Under the pieces are notes generated by a model, which was not told the origin of the DNA, searched no databases, and saw only the letters and a list, made by a program, of their open reading frames with translations. A stretch of DNA of 6,095 nt from an uncultured bacterium (lineage in GTDB: Bacteria; Bacteroidota; Bacteroidia; Chitinophagales; CAIODY01), in NCBI GenBank assembly GCA_903871715.1, contig CAIQHW010000497.1, positions 1 to 6,095 on the forward strand, given 5' to 3'. Both the position numbers and the translations under genes were made by a program. The first letter of the stretch is position 1; every line of letters begins with the position of its first letter. This document shows, piece after piece, positions 1 through 6,095 of this stretch.

Positions 1-461
1 CCGAAATGCGCAGCAAAATGGTAAGCCGACAAAGCATGAACGATATTGCCAGTGACATGGGTTTGCAAAATTTTATTCGATATAGCCATAGCATTAGAAA
101 TGTAAAAGAGAATGATTTGCTTGGTAATTGTTTGGAAGCCTTGATTGGTGCGGTTTACCTTGATAAAGATTATAAAGCTGCACGAAATTTTATTTTGAAT
201 AAATTTATCAAAGTGCACATTGATGTGATAGAATTGGCAAATACCGAATTCAATTATAAAAGCCGATTGTTGAATTGGGCGCAGCTGAATAAAAAAACTG
301 TAGAGTTTAAAATTGTCGAAGAAAAGAAAATTAAACATCGCAGTTTGTATAAAATTGGTGCATTTATTAATGATGAAATAAAAGGCGAAGGAACCGATTT
401 TAATAAAAAACAAGCCGAGAAACAGGCTGCCGAAGCAGCTTGCAAGGCAATGTCTGTGTAA
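1..461 (+). CDS. rnc: Ribonuclease III, C-terminal part (5' end outside window)
   Basis: RNase III is a cytoplasmic endonuclease that cuts double-stranded RNA, including rRNA precursors and structured mRNAs. The frame is open to the left edge (first full codon at base 3), so the ATG at 6 is internal; about 85 to 95 N-terminal residues, including the ERLEFLGDA signature, should lie outside. Numbering from that Met, residues 1-75 are the end of the nuclease domain, with the second conserved motif LLGNCLEALIGAVYLD at 38-53. Residues 84-150 form a double-stranded-RNA-binding domain, with first helix YKSRLLNWAQ, the GEGTDFNKKQAE segment and an Ala-rich last helix. In E. coli the second motif has metal ligands D114 and E117. 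Here the Glu is present (E44) but the Asp position is Asn (N41). The dsRBD is intact to the TAA stop, so this is not obviously a decayed gene. rodA follows after 26 bases, which suggests co-transcription. Confidence 0.95.
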   Translation, partial: EMRSKMVSRQSMNDIASDMGLQNFIRYSHSIRNVKENDLLGNCLEALIGAVYLDKDYKAARNFILNKFIKVHIDVIELANTEFNYKSRLLNWAQLNKKTVEFKIVEEKKIKHRSLYKIGAFINDEIKGEGTDFNKKQAEKQAAEAACKAMSV

Positions 462-487
462 ACATTTTTTTCTGCTGCACAAAAAAT

Positions 488-1774
488 ATGTATCAAAAAA
501 GTATTTGGGATAAGATTGATTGGAATACATTTTACCTCTATGTAGCCCTTTTGGTAATTGGTTGGTTGGCCATTTATGCGGCCGAATATCAAGATGGAAA
601 TGCGTTTGTTTTCAATCTTAAAAAAGATTATTGCAAGCAATTAATTTGGGTTGGAGTAGGCTTGTTTATTGGTATTTCCATTCTTTTGCTGGATGTAAAA
701 TTAATTACTGCATCGCCTTGGACATTATATGTAGCAAGTTTGTTGATGCTTATTGTAGTAGCCTTAGTGGCTAAAACAGTAAATGGTGCCAATGCATGGT
801 TAGAAATTGGCGGCTTTAAATTGCAGCCATCCGAATTTAGCAAAACCATTACAGCATTGGCTTTGGCAAAATATCTTTCGCAAAGCGATGTAAATTTCAA
901 GCAACTTTCCATTCGATTTCGAGCATTAGCCATCATCGCTTTTCCAGCCTTATTAATCATTTTACAAAAAGATACCGGCTCGGCTCTGGTGTATGGTGCA
1001 TTTATGTTGGTGTTGTATCGCGAAGGTTTACCAGGTTATATTTTAGTGATGGGCGTATCCGTTATACTCTTGCTGTTGGCGGCTTTGCTGGTGCCAAAAT
1101 TTATTTTGTTTGCTACTTTTACCGTAATTGTTGCTTACATTATTTACTCTTGGCGAAGAAAATTGCGCAAGATGCGAACTCAAATTATTTTGCTGATGAG
1201 CGTATTTTTGTTTTGTGGCATTTTTGTTTTGTGGGGCAAAGATTTTGTGATGGACCATGTGTTGCAAAAGCATCAACGCGATAGAATCATGCTCACCTTT
1301 GGCGTTAGAACTGGAGATAAAGCATCGGCAAAAAAAGAAGGCTACAATGTTATTCAATCAAAAATAGCGATTGGCTCAGGTGGATTTTGGGGCAAAGGAT
1401 TTTTGAAAGGCACACAAACCCAATATAATTTTGTGCCCGAGCAACACACCGATTTTATTTTTTGCACCATCGGCGAAGAACGTGGATTTGTTGGAGTGCT
1501 TGTGGTGCTTGGGTTATACGGTCTTTTATTATTTCGCATCATCACTATTGCCGAGCGGCAACGAAGTAAATTTAGCCGCATTTATGCTTATTGTGTAGCC
1601 TGCATTTTGTTTTTTCACATCATGATCAATGTGGGCATGACCATTGGTTTATTGCCCGTAATAGGCATTCCATTGCCTTTAATTAGTTATGGAGGCTCCT
1701 CATTCATCAATTTTTCGGTAATGCTTTTTATCTTGCTCAAGTTAGATACAGAGCGCATTGCAGTACTTCGCTAA
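488..1774 (+). CDS. rodA: RodA, SEDS-family peptidoglycan glycosyltransferase
   Basis: RodA is a polytopic inner-membrane enzyme that polymerises lipid II into glycan strands for rod-shape elongation, with a class B PBP (PBP2) and MreBCD. The protein is 428 residues with about ten hydrophobic segments, a normal length. SEDS hallmarks appear in order: VNGANAWLEIGGFKLQPSEF (residues 98-117), KHQRDRIMLTFG (261-272), GTQTQYNFVPEQHTDFIF (308-325) and LLPVIGIPLPLISYGGSS (388-405). The catalytic Asp, equivalent to D262 of E. coli RodA, is D322 in HTDF (codon 1451-1453). RodA rather than FtsW is favoured by the PEQHTDFIF block and the RDRI segment. The ATG at 488 is chosen because it is the first ATG. 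A TTG at 440 would add 16 unlikely residues (Cys-rich, and overlapping rnc). The bases before 488 are A-rich with no Shine-Dalgarno sequence, as is normal in Bacteroidota. The gene sits after rnc rather than next to a visible PBP2 or mre gene. Confidence 0.96.
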   Translation: MYQKSIWDKIDWNTFYLYVALLVIGWLAIYAAEYQDGNAFVFNLKKDYCKQLIWVGVGLFIGISILLLDVKLITASPWTLYVASLLMLIVVALVAKTVNGANAWLEIGGFKLQPSEFSKTITALALAKYLSQSDVNFKQLSIRFRALAIIAFPALLIILQKDTGSALVYGAFMLVLYREGLPGYILVMGVSVILLLLAALLVPKFILFATFTVIVAYIIYSWRRKLRKMRTQIILLMSVFLFCGIFVLWGKDFVMDHVLQKHQRDRIMLTFGVRTGDKASAKKEGYNVIQSKIAIGSGGFWGKGFLKGTQTQYNFVPEQHTDFIFCTIGEERGFVGVLVVLGLYGLLLFRIITIAERQRSKFSRIYAYCVACILFFHIMINVGMTIGLLPVIGIPLPLISYGGSSFINFSVMLFILLKLDTERIAVLR

Positions 1775-1825
1775 TTCTATTGCTTGATACACTTCCTCGT
1801 CATATTATTTCGGCTGTTAAAAGAA

Positions 1826-2764
1826 ATGGCAATCAACTATTTTTTTTACCAAAAATATTTACATCGTTTATTACAAAAAGCAGTTAAAGAAAGCGATACA
1901 ACCCTTACCCATAAAGACCTACGCAGGATGCGATTTTTTTCAATTTTTATTCCAGTGATGTTGGGCTATGGATTTGGATTGCTTAGGCAAAAAAAAATGA
2001 ATCGAAAGGAAAGAAGGCTGATGATGAACTTTAGTGCCGCCACACCCATTTTTGATGATTTTTTTGATGATAAAAATTTGCAAGTAAATCATCTCCAAAT
2101 GATTTTTTCGGCACAAGAAAATTATCAGCCACAAAACAGCAAAGAGAAAATTTTTCAAAAAATTTTGTTCGCCACCCAACCCAAAATAGTTTTTACCCAA
2201 AAAATTTTGAACCAATGTATGCAAGTGTTTATTGCGCAACAAGCAGCACAGCAGCAAACTTTAGCCATCACACTACCTAAAGAAAAACTGCGAACAATCA
2301 GTTTTGCAAAATGCAGCCAATCAACCATACTATTTTGGAGCTTGCTCCATGAGCAGTATACCGATGCTGAAAAAGCAGTGATTATTCAACAAGGTCATTT
2401 AATTCAATTAACCGATGATGTGTTTGATTTGTGGTTCGATATACAAGAGGGCATACAAACCTTAGCTACCAATACCCATTCTGTTGTTGAATTAGAAAAT
2501 GATTTTTACCACGAATGGAATCAATTGAAAAAGGCGGTAGCAGCATTGCCCATTGCCCAGCGTTATAAAACACAATTCCTTTCGTTGCAATGGTTTTTCT
2601 TTAGCCGTGCTCTGGTAGCCCTAGAGCAATTAAAAAAATTAGAACTGCCCAACAAAAAATTTATGCCTGCCAATTTTACAAGGCGGCAATTGGTTTGCGA
2701 TATGGAAAAATGGAGCAATAGAATAAAATGGGTGAAATATTTTGCTGGCAAAAACTATAAATGA
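1826..2764 (+). CDS. Putative class I isoprenoid-synthase-like protein
   Basis: A mostly helical protein of 312 residues with no signal peptide. Two acidic motifs resemble those of squalene/phytoene synthases and related class I prenyl enzymes. From the ATG at 1826, DDFFDD lies at 77-82 and QLTDDVFDLWFDIQEG at 194-209. The second motif parallels the phytoene-synthase pattern QLTxxxxDxxxDxxxG. The spacing of about 115 residues suits Mg-diphosphate binding from two helices facing each other. AKCSQS (161-166) falls where prenyltransferases often carry a Lys between the motifs, but this is weak. Substrate and product cannot be read from sequence; a non-catalytic homologue is possible. The frame stays open back to the rodA stop, and a TTG at 1784 would add 14 residues (IHFLVILFRLLKE). 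I prefer the ATG because that stretch uses CTC, GTC, CGG and CTG codons that are uncommon in neighbouring genes, but the helix-like extension may be real. Probably expressed with rodA. The 3' end overlaps the opposing flippase gene by 10 bases. Confidence 0.6.
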   Translation: MAINYFFYQKYLHRLLQKAVKESDTTLTHKDLRRMRFFSIFIPVMLGYGFGLLRQKKMNRKERRLMMNFSAATPIFDDFFDDKNLQVNHLQMIFSAQENYQPQNSKEKIFQKILFATQPKIVFTQKILNQCMQVFIAQQAAQQQTLAITLPKEKLRTISFAKCSQSTILFWSLLHEQYTDAEKAVIIQQGHLIQLTDDVFDLWFDIQEGIQTLATNTHSVVELENDFYHEWNQLKKAVAALPIAQRYKTQFLSLQWFFFSRALVALEQLKKLELPNKKFMPANFTRRQLVCDMEKWSNRIKWVKYFAGKNYK

Positions 2765-4224
2765 ATCAACGATTTATTCATGCGCCAAAAAATTATGGTG
2801 GCTGTGAAAAAGAGCATACAACAGCATATAATGCCTGCTGCCGAATGGGCAGCAAACAAACCGCTGGCAAAAAAAGTAGACTTTACTAAAACGATGGAAA
2901 TACCATACAACGCTGCTATAACTAATGTTTGCAAAAAAATATTTTTCAAAGGGTAATGAACTGGATAATATTTTTGCCCCAGCAAATAAGAAGCTATCAT
3001 CATAGAAGCATAGCAAACCAAGGTAGCCCACGCCGAACCCATAAAACCAATTTTGGGAATCAACAAAAAATTTAAGAACAGCGTAATGGCTGCGCCGCCC
3101 AAGGTGATGTAGGTGCCCATAAGGGTTTGGTTGGTCAATTTATACCAGATAGTAAGGTTATAATAAATGCCCAAACACACATTTGCTAATAACAAAATAG
3201 GCACCACTTGCAAACCATAGCGATATTGCGGCCCAACAAAGTATTTTACTTCATCAATAAAAATCATGGTGCCAAACACAATGAGCAAACACACGGCGGT
3301 AAACACTTGCATCACTCGAGCATAAATTTGTTTGGCATCTTTATTTTCAGATTGGCTGAAAAAGAAAGGTTCGCCAGCCATTCGAAAGGCTTGTACGAAC
3401 ATAGTAATGATGAGCGAAATTTTATAGCAAGCACCATAAATGCCAATTTGTGCTTTGGCGGTAGAGGCATCGGGCAACAAAAAATTGAGCAAAATTCTAT
3501 CAAAAGTTTCGTTTACCATGCCACCCAAGCCCACAATTAATAAAGGTAAAGCATAGGGCATCATTTTTTTCCAAAGGGCATAGTCAAATTGCCATTTCAT
3601 ATTTGCCCACTGCTTGGTCATCAATAAAAAGGTAATCAGGCTGGCTATAAGGTTTGCCATAAATACATAGCTGATACCTATTTGGGGGCGATAAGAAAAA
3701 AAACCTGAAAGCTGCGGCGCTATTTTTATGAAAAATAAAGTGAGCGAAAAATTGATACCAATATTAGTAAGCCTAAAAAAAACAAAGGGCATGGGCTTAT
3801 TTTCTAATCGCAATCGGTTAAACGGAATAGCTACTAAAGTATCGAAAAATAAAATGCCGCAGAGGCACCATATAATTTCATGGTGTGCTTCGTAATGTAG
3901 CTTGCTATTGATATACGGCGCAAGCACCATGAGCACTATACAAAAAACAACGCTGCTGATGAGTAATGAAATATTGGCAGTGGCAAACACCTTTTGTTTA
4001 TCATTTTCTGATTTGCTAAACCGAAAAAAAGCGGTTTCCATGCCATAGGTAAATACTACATTTAAGAAGCTGATGTAAGCGAAAACCTCGGTATTGATGC
4101 CATATTCGGCTGGTAAAAAAAAATTAGTAAGAATGGGTGTAAGCATGTAATTGAGCATGCGCCCCAGCACACTACTTAAGCCATATACCGCAGTTTGCCC
4201 TGCTAATTTTTTGATGGTACTCAA
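2755..4224 (-). CDS. Polysaccharide flippase (Wzx/MATE-like, MOP superfamily)
   Basis: Multi-spanning inner-membrane protein of 489 residues with about 12-14 hydrophobic helices, typical of the oligosaccharide/lipopolysaccharide flippases that move polyprenyl-diphosphate-linked sugars to the outer leaflet. Supporting segments are an N-terminus STIKKLAGQTAVYGLSSVLG followed by a helix, YGMETAFFRF (60-69), NETFDRILL (238-246) and AFRMAGEPFFF (279-289); these resemble conserved stretches of a widespread Bacteroidota flippase family. The TTG at 4224-4222 is chosen as start because homologues of this type begin just before STIKKLAGQ. The only upstream ATG (4317) adds 31 residues (MKDIFCKITQNR onward) that look non-coding, and it would leave 19 bases to the divergent gene and cover that gene's promoter. 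The substrate is unknown. No Wzy, Wzz or glycan gene cluster is visible, so this is probably a stand-alone flippase. The stop is a TAG inside the 3' end of the opposing gene. Confidence 0.87.
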   Translation of the reverse strand: MSTIKKLAGQTAVYGLSSVLGRMLNYMLTPILTNFFLPAEYGINTEVFAYISFLNVVFTYGMETAFFRFSKSENDKQKVFATANISLLISSVVFCIVLMVLAPYINSKLHYEAHHEIIWCLCGILFFDTLVAIPFNRLRLENKPMPFVFFRLTNIGINFSLTLFFIKIAPQLSGFFSYRPQIGISYVFMANLIASLITFLLMTKQWANMKWQFDYALWKKMMPYALPLLIVGLGGMVNETFDRILLNFLLPDASTAKAQIGIYGACYKISLIITMFVQAFRMAGEPFFFSQSENKDAKQIYARVMQVFTAVCLLIVFGTMIFIDEVKYFVGPQYRYGLQVVPILLLANVCLGIYYNLTIWYKLTNQTLMGTYITLGGAAITLFLNFLLIPKIGFMGSAWATLVCYASMMIASYLLGQKYYPVHYPLKNIFLQTLVIAALYGISIVLVKSTFFASGLFAAHSAAGIICCCMLFFTATIIFWRMNKSLIHL

Positions 4225-4267
4225 AGAAAAAATTTGGCTAAAGATAAGTTTAAAATAAAAATGCCAC

Positions 4268-4300
4268 TTTAATTTATTGCATCGGTTTTGGGTAATTTTG
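4268..4300 (+). promoter_or_regulatory. Bacteroidota-type promoter for the GT22 gene
   Basis: TAATTTTG at 4293-4300 is a full match to the Bacteroidota -7 consensus TAnnTTTG. A TTTA at 4268-4271, one base from the -33 TTTG, lies 21 bases upstream, a normal spacing. Transcription would begin near 4306-4308 and give a leader of about 30 bases to the ATG at 4337. The position between two divergent genes fits. The element is short, so a chance match in AT-rich DNA cannot be excluded. Confidence 0.5.
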
Positions 4301-4336
4301 CAAAAAATATCTTTCAAAAAAAAAATCCTGCGCTTG

Positions 4337-5791
4337 ATGAAAAAAATATTAGCCAGCCCTTACAAAAATTTATTCCTTTTAGGATTGTTGATTTATGTCT
4401 TTACTGCTTGGTTTAGTGTGGGCTACCATTATCCTGATGAGCATTTTCAAATTTTAGAGTTTTGCAATTATAAGCTGGGTAAAATAGCTGCCAATCAATT
4501 GGCATGGGAGTTTAAAGACCAAATGCGCCCTGCTTTGCAACCTGCTATTACGTTTGTAGCCATTCATGTGATGCAAGTTTTTCAAATCAACAGCCCATTT
4601 ATATATGCTTTTGTTTTACGCTTATTAATTGCATTTTTTGGCTGGTTGATTATTTGCCATCTCACGATGCTTTTGTTAGAAATTTTTTCGACCGACAAAG
4701 CGAAAATATTTTTTGTGTTGGCTAATTTTTGTGTGTGGTTTACACCCTATATTAATGTGCGGTTTGCCTCTGAAAATACAAGTGCTATTGCCTTGTTGTG
4801 GGCAATTTATTTTTTGTTGAAAGACAAAAAAGCTCTTCACTTTTTTATTGCAGGCATACTTTTAGGATTAGCATTTTACTTCCGTTATCAAATTGCCTTT
4901 GCTATTATTGGTGTAGGGTTGTGGCTGATTTTTCAAAAGGAAAAGTTTAAAAACTTGTTGCTGTTAATAGCTTCATTTTTATTTGTTGCAGCCATTTGCA
5001 CCTTGCTAGATTATTGGATGTATGGGCAATGGGTTTGCACACCCTATAATTATTACTTCTTCAATATTACCAAAGGCATTGCGGCTGCAAGTGGCACCGA
5101 GCCTTGGTTTTATTATTTTAAATGGTTTATTCTAATTGGATTTATTCCTGTAAGTGTGTTTTTGTTTTTATTCTTTTTTACGGGCATTGCTACCCAACCA
5201 AAAAATATTTTTGCATTTGCCACCATCACTTTTTTAATGGCGCATATGGTTTTAGACCACAAAGAAATGCGGTTTATTTTTCCCATGATTTTTCCATTCA
5301 CCTTTTTTATAGCCTTAGGATATGAAAAACTACAACCCTATTTCGAAAAATTAATAGTGAAAATAATTTGGTTTATAACGCTCTTTATAAATTTTGGATT
5401 GCTGGTGTTTAGATGCTTTGCACCAGCTCAAGAAGCAGTAGATTGCTACAAATATTTGTATGATAACTACAATAAAAAACCTGTGGTGGTTATTTGTGTT
5501 GGGGTGCAACTTTACAACACATCAGGTCCTTTTTCTTCTTTTTATAAAGCCGATTCGGTAAAAGAAGTGGATGTAAATACTTGGGCAGATGCTAAAGATT
5601 ATATCAACAACAACTCATTGAAATCTGCCATTATAATGAATGAAAACATTTCGCTTTCCGAAGGAATAGAGCACTACAACTTAAAAAGAGTTTATAATCT
5701 TTATCCTAATTGGGTGCTTCAATATAATTTCAATAATTGGCAGCAAAGAAGCCGTATATGGACTTTGTGGCAATTAAACAAAATCAATTAA
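4337..5791 (+). CDS. GT22-type (PIG-B/ALG9-like) membrane mannosyltransferase
   Basis: A polytopic membrane protein of 484 residues resembling the GT22 family (Alg9/PIG-B/SMP3), GT-C enzymes that take sugar from a polyprenyl-phosphate donor on the non-cytoplasmic face. Key evidence: HYPDEHFQILEF (31-42) just after the first membrane helix, the usual site of the GT-C catalytic acid pair (D34, E35); FRYQ (182-185) at the end of a helix; EPWFYYF (255-261), matching the PWHWYF region; and HKEMRFIFP (308-316), the HKExRFxxP signature of GT22. About ten hydrophobic segments span 10-360, and residues from about 361 form a soluble C-terminal domain. The ATG at 4337 is chosen because MKKILASPYKNLFLLG leads directly into helix 1; an earlier in-frame start at 4277 lies upstream of the promoter. 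In eukaryotes this family adds mannose to GPI anchors or N-glycan precursors. The bacterial acceptor and even the sugar are unknown. No partner glycosyltransferase is adjacent; a flippase gene is divergent. Confidence 0.85.
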   Translation: MKKILASPYKNLFLLGLLIYVFTAWFSVGYHYPDEHFQILEFCNYKLGKIAANQLAWEFKDQMRPALQPAITFVAIHVMQVFQINSPFIYAFVLRLLIAFFGWLIICHLTMLLLEIFSTDKAKIFFVLANFCVWFTPYINVRFASENTSAIALLWAIYFLLKDKKALHFFIAGILLGLAFYFRYQIAFAIIGVGLWLIFQKEKFKNLLLLIASFLFVAAICTLLDYWMYGQWVCTPYNYYFFNITKGIAAASGTEPWFYYFKWFILIGFIPVSVFLFLFFFTGIATQPKNIFAFATITFLMAHMVLDHKEMRFIFPMIFPFTFFIALGYEKLQPYFEKLIVKIIWFITLFINFGLLVFRCFAPAQEAVDCYKYLYDNYNKKPVVVICVGVQLYNTSGPFSSFYKADSVKEVDVNTWADAKDYINNNSLKSAIIMNENISLSEGIEHYNLKRVYNLYPNWVLQYNFNNWQQRSRIWTLWQLNKIN

Positions 5792-5828
5792 TCACCACTT
5801 TTTATGCAATTTGGATAAAAAGTGGTGA
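5792..5828. terminator. Bidirectional stem-loop terminator
   Basis: A perfect 14-bp inverted repeat starts on the base after the mannosyltransferase stop codon: TCACCACTTTTTAT (5792-5805) pairs with ATAAAAAGTGGTGA (5815-5828), leaving a 9-base loop. It ends 15 bases before the stop of the convergent thioredoxin gene, so it is placed to end transcription from both sides. A run of five T/A pairs is part of the stem, and there is no long separate U-tract after the hairpin on the plus strand; the minus-strand exit (TTAATTGATTTTG) is moderately T-rich. Confidence 0.8.
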
Positions 5829-5843
5829 GCAATCTTTATGAAT

Positions 5844-6095
5844 TTATAAATGTGCTTTCAATTTAGCTTCCAGCACAGCTCTTGGAGCTGCGCCAATTTG
5901 TTTATCCACTACTTGTCCGTTTTTAATGAACAATACGGCAGGTATATTTCTGATTCCAAACTGAATAGAAACATTTGGATTTTCATCTACATTCAATTTG
6001 CCAATGTTGGCCTTTCCAGCATATTCAGTTGCTAGTTGGTCTACTACTGGTCCAATCATTCTGCATGGTCCACACCATTCTGCCCAAAAATCAAC
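5844..6095 (-). CDS. trxA: Thioredoxin, C-terminal 83 residues (5' end outside window)
   Basis: Thioredoxin is a small cytoplasmic dithiol reductant that thioredoxin reductase keeps reduced and that supplies electrons to ribonucleotide reductase, peroxiredoxins and other enzymes. Reading leftward from the window edge, the frame gives VDFWAEWCGPCRMIGPV, with the classic active site WCGPC (Cys codons at 6074-6072 and 6065-6063). It continues through KLNVDENPNVSIQFGIRNIP, which holds the conserved cis-Pro opposite the active site, then LFIKNGQ and a C-terminal helix ending in KAHL before a TAA. Full-length thioredoxins have about 105 residues, so about 20 to 25 N-terminal residues (first strand and helix) lie outside. 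No signal peptide or extra domain can be judged from this part. An internal ATG at 6059 lies after the active site and is not the start. Confidence 0.96.
   Translation of the reverse strand, partial: VDFWAEWCGPCRMIGPVVDQLATEYAGKANIGKLNVDENPNVSIQFGIRNIPAVLFIKNGQVVDKQIGAAPRAVLEAKLKAHL

Noticed and set aside
440..487. Extended rodA start at TTG 440 overlapping the end of rnc
   Set aside because: The extra 16 residues (QGNVCVNIFFCCTKN) do not look like a RodA N-terminus, the codon is TTG, and a well-placed ATG follows at 488.
254..640. 128-codon minus-strand frame across the rnc/rodA junction
   Set aside because: It is antisense to both conserved genes and has no family-like features.
1320..1335. 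A-rich stretch in rodA (GCAAAAAAAGAAGG region) as a frameshift site
   Set aside because: The RodA frame continues unbroken with conserved motifs on both sides, so there is no sign of frameshifting or pseudogenisation.
2761..2781. Small inverted repeat ATGAAT...ATTCAT at the convergent junction
   Set aside because: The stem is only six A/T-rich pairs before a mismatch, and no T-tract follows; too weak to call a terminator.
3208..3540. 110-codon plus-strand frame inside the flippase gene
   Set aside because: It is antisense to well-supported flippase coding sequence, has no recognisable domain, and is biased as expected for a shadow frame.
4239..4246. Possible minus-strand -7 element for the flippase (reads TATCTTTA)
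   Set aside because: It differs from TAnnTTTG at the last base, lacks a recognisable -33 element at the right distance, and would leave a leader of only about 8 bases to the TTG start.
4225..4317. Extension of the flippase to ATG 4317
   Set aside because: The added residues do not resemble the family, and the extension would leave only 19 bases to the divergent gene and cover its promoter.

Overview
The window looks like a stretch of ordinary chromosome from an AT-rich member of the Bacteroidota, probably of the Chitinophagales/Sphingobacteriales type. The evidence is threefold: start codons lack Shine-Dalgarno sequences and are preceded by A-rich tracts, a perfect Bacteroidota-type -7 element (TAnnTTTG) sits upstream of one gene, and the protein sequences match that phylum's style (RodA, a 'YGMETAFFRF' flippase, a class I isoprenoid-synthase-like protein). 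This placement is inferred from sequence style, not from a database search.

Layout. Three genes run rightward at the left edge: the 3' part of rnc (RNase III, cut by the window edge), rodA (SEDS peptidoglycan polymerase), and an uncharacterised gene whose two Asp-rich motifs suggest a class I isoprenoid-synthase fold. They are closely spaced and probably co-transcribed. The third gene meets a leftward gene tail to tail with a 10-bp overlap; that leftward gene encodes a Wzx/MATE-like polysaccharide flippase. A divergent intergenic region with a good rightward promoter separates the flippase from a GT22-type (PIG-B/ALG9-like) membrane mannosyltransferase. A perfect 14-bp inverted repeat, likely a bidirectional terminator, follows. 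The window ends inside a leftward thioredoxin gene.

How the genes fit together. Four of the six genes have products that are, or may be, concerned with the envelope or lipid carriers: RodA polymerises lipid II, the flippase should export lipid-linked sugars, the GT22 enzyme family uses polyprenyl-phosphate sugars, and the isoprenoid-synthase-like protein may make or use a prenyl chain. A shared pathway is only a hypothesis, since these genes lie in three different transcription units. RNase III and thioredoxin are housekeeping neighbours. There is no tRNA, rRNA, CRISPR array, insertion sequence or phage gene in view, and no gene-free stretch over 300 bases. I see no clear new multi-gene system. 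The points most worth checking are the isoprenoid-synthase-like protein, the bacterial GT22 enzyme, and an Asp-to-Asn change at a metal-binding position of RNase III.
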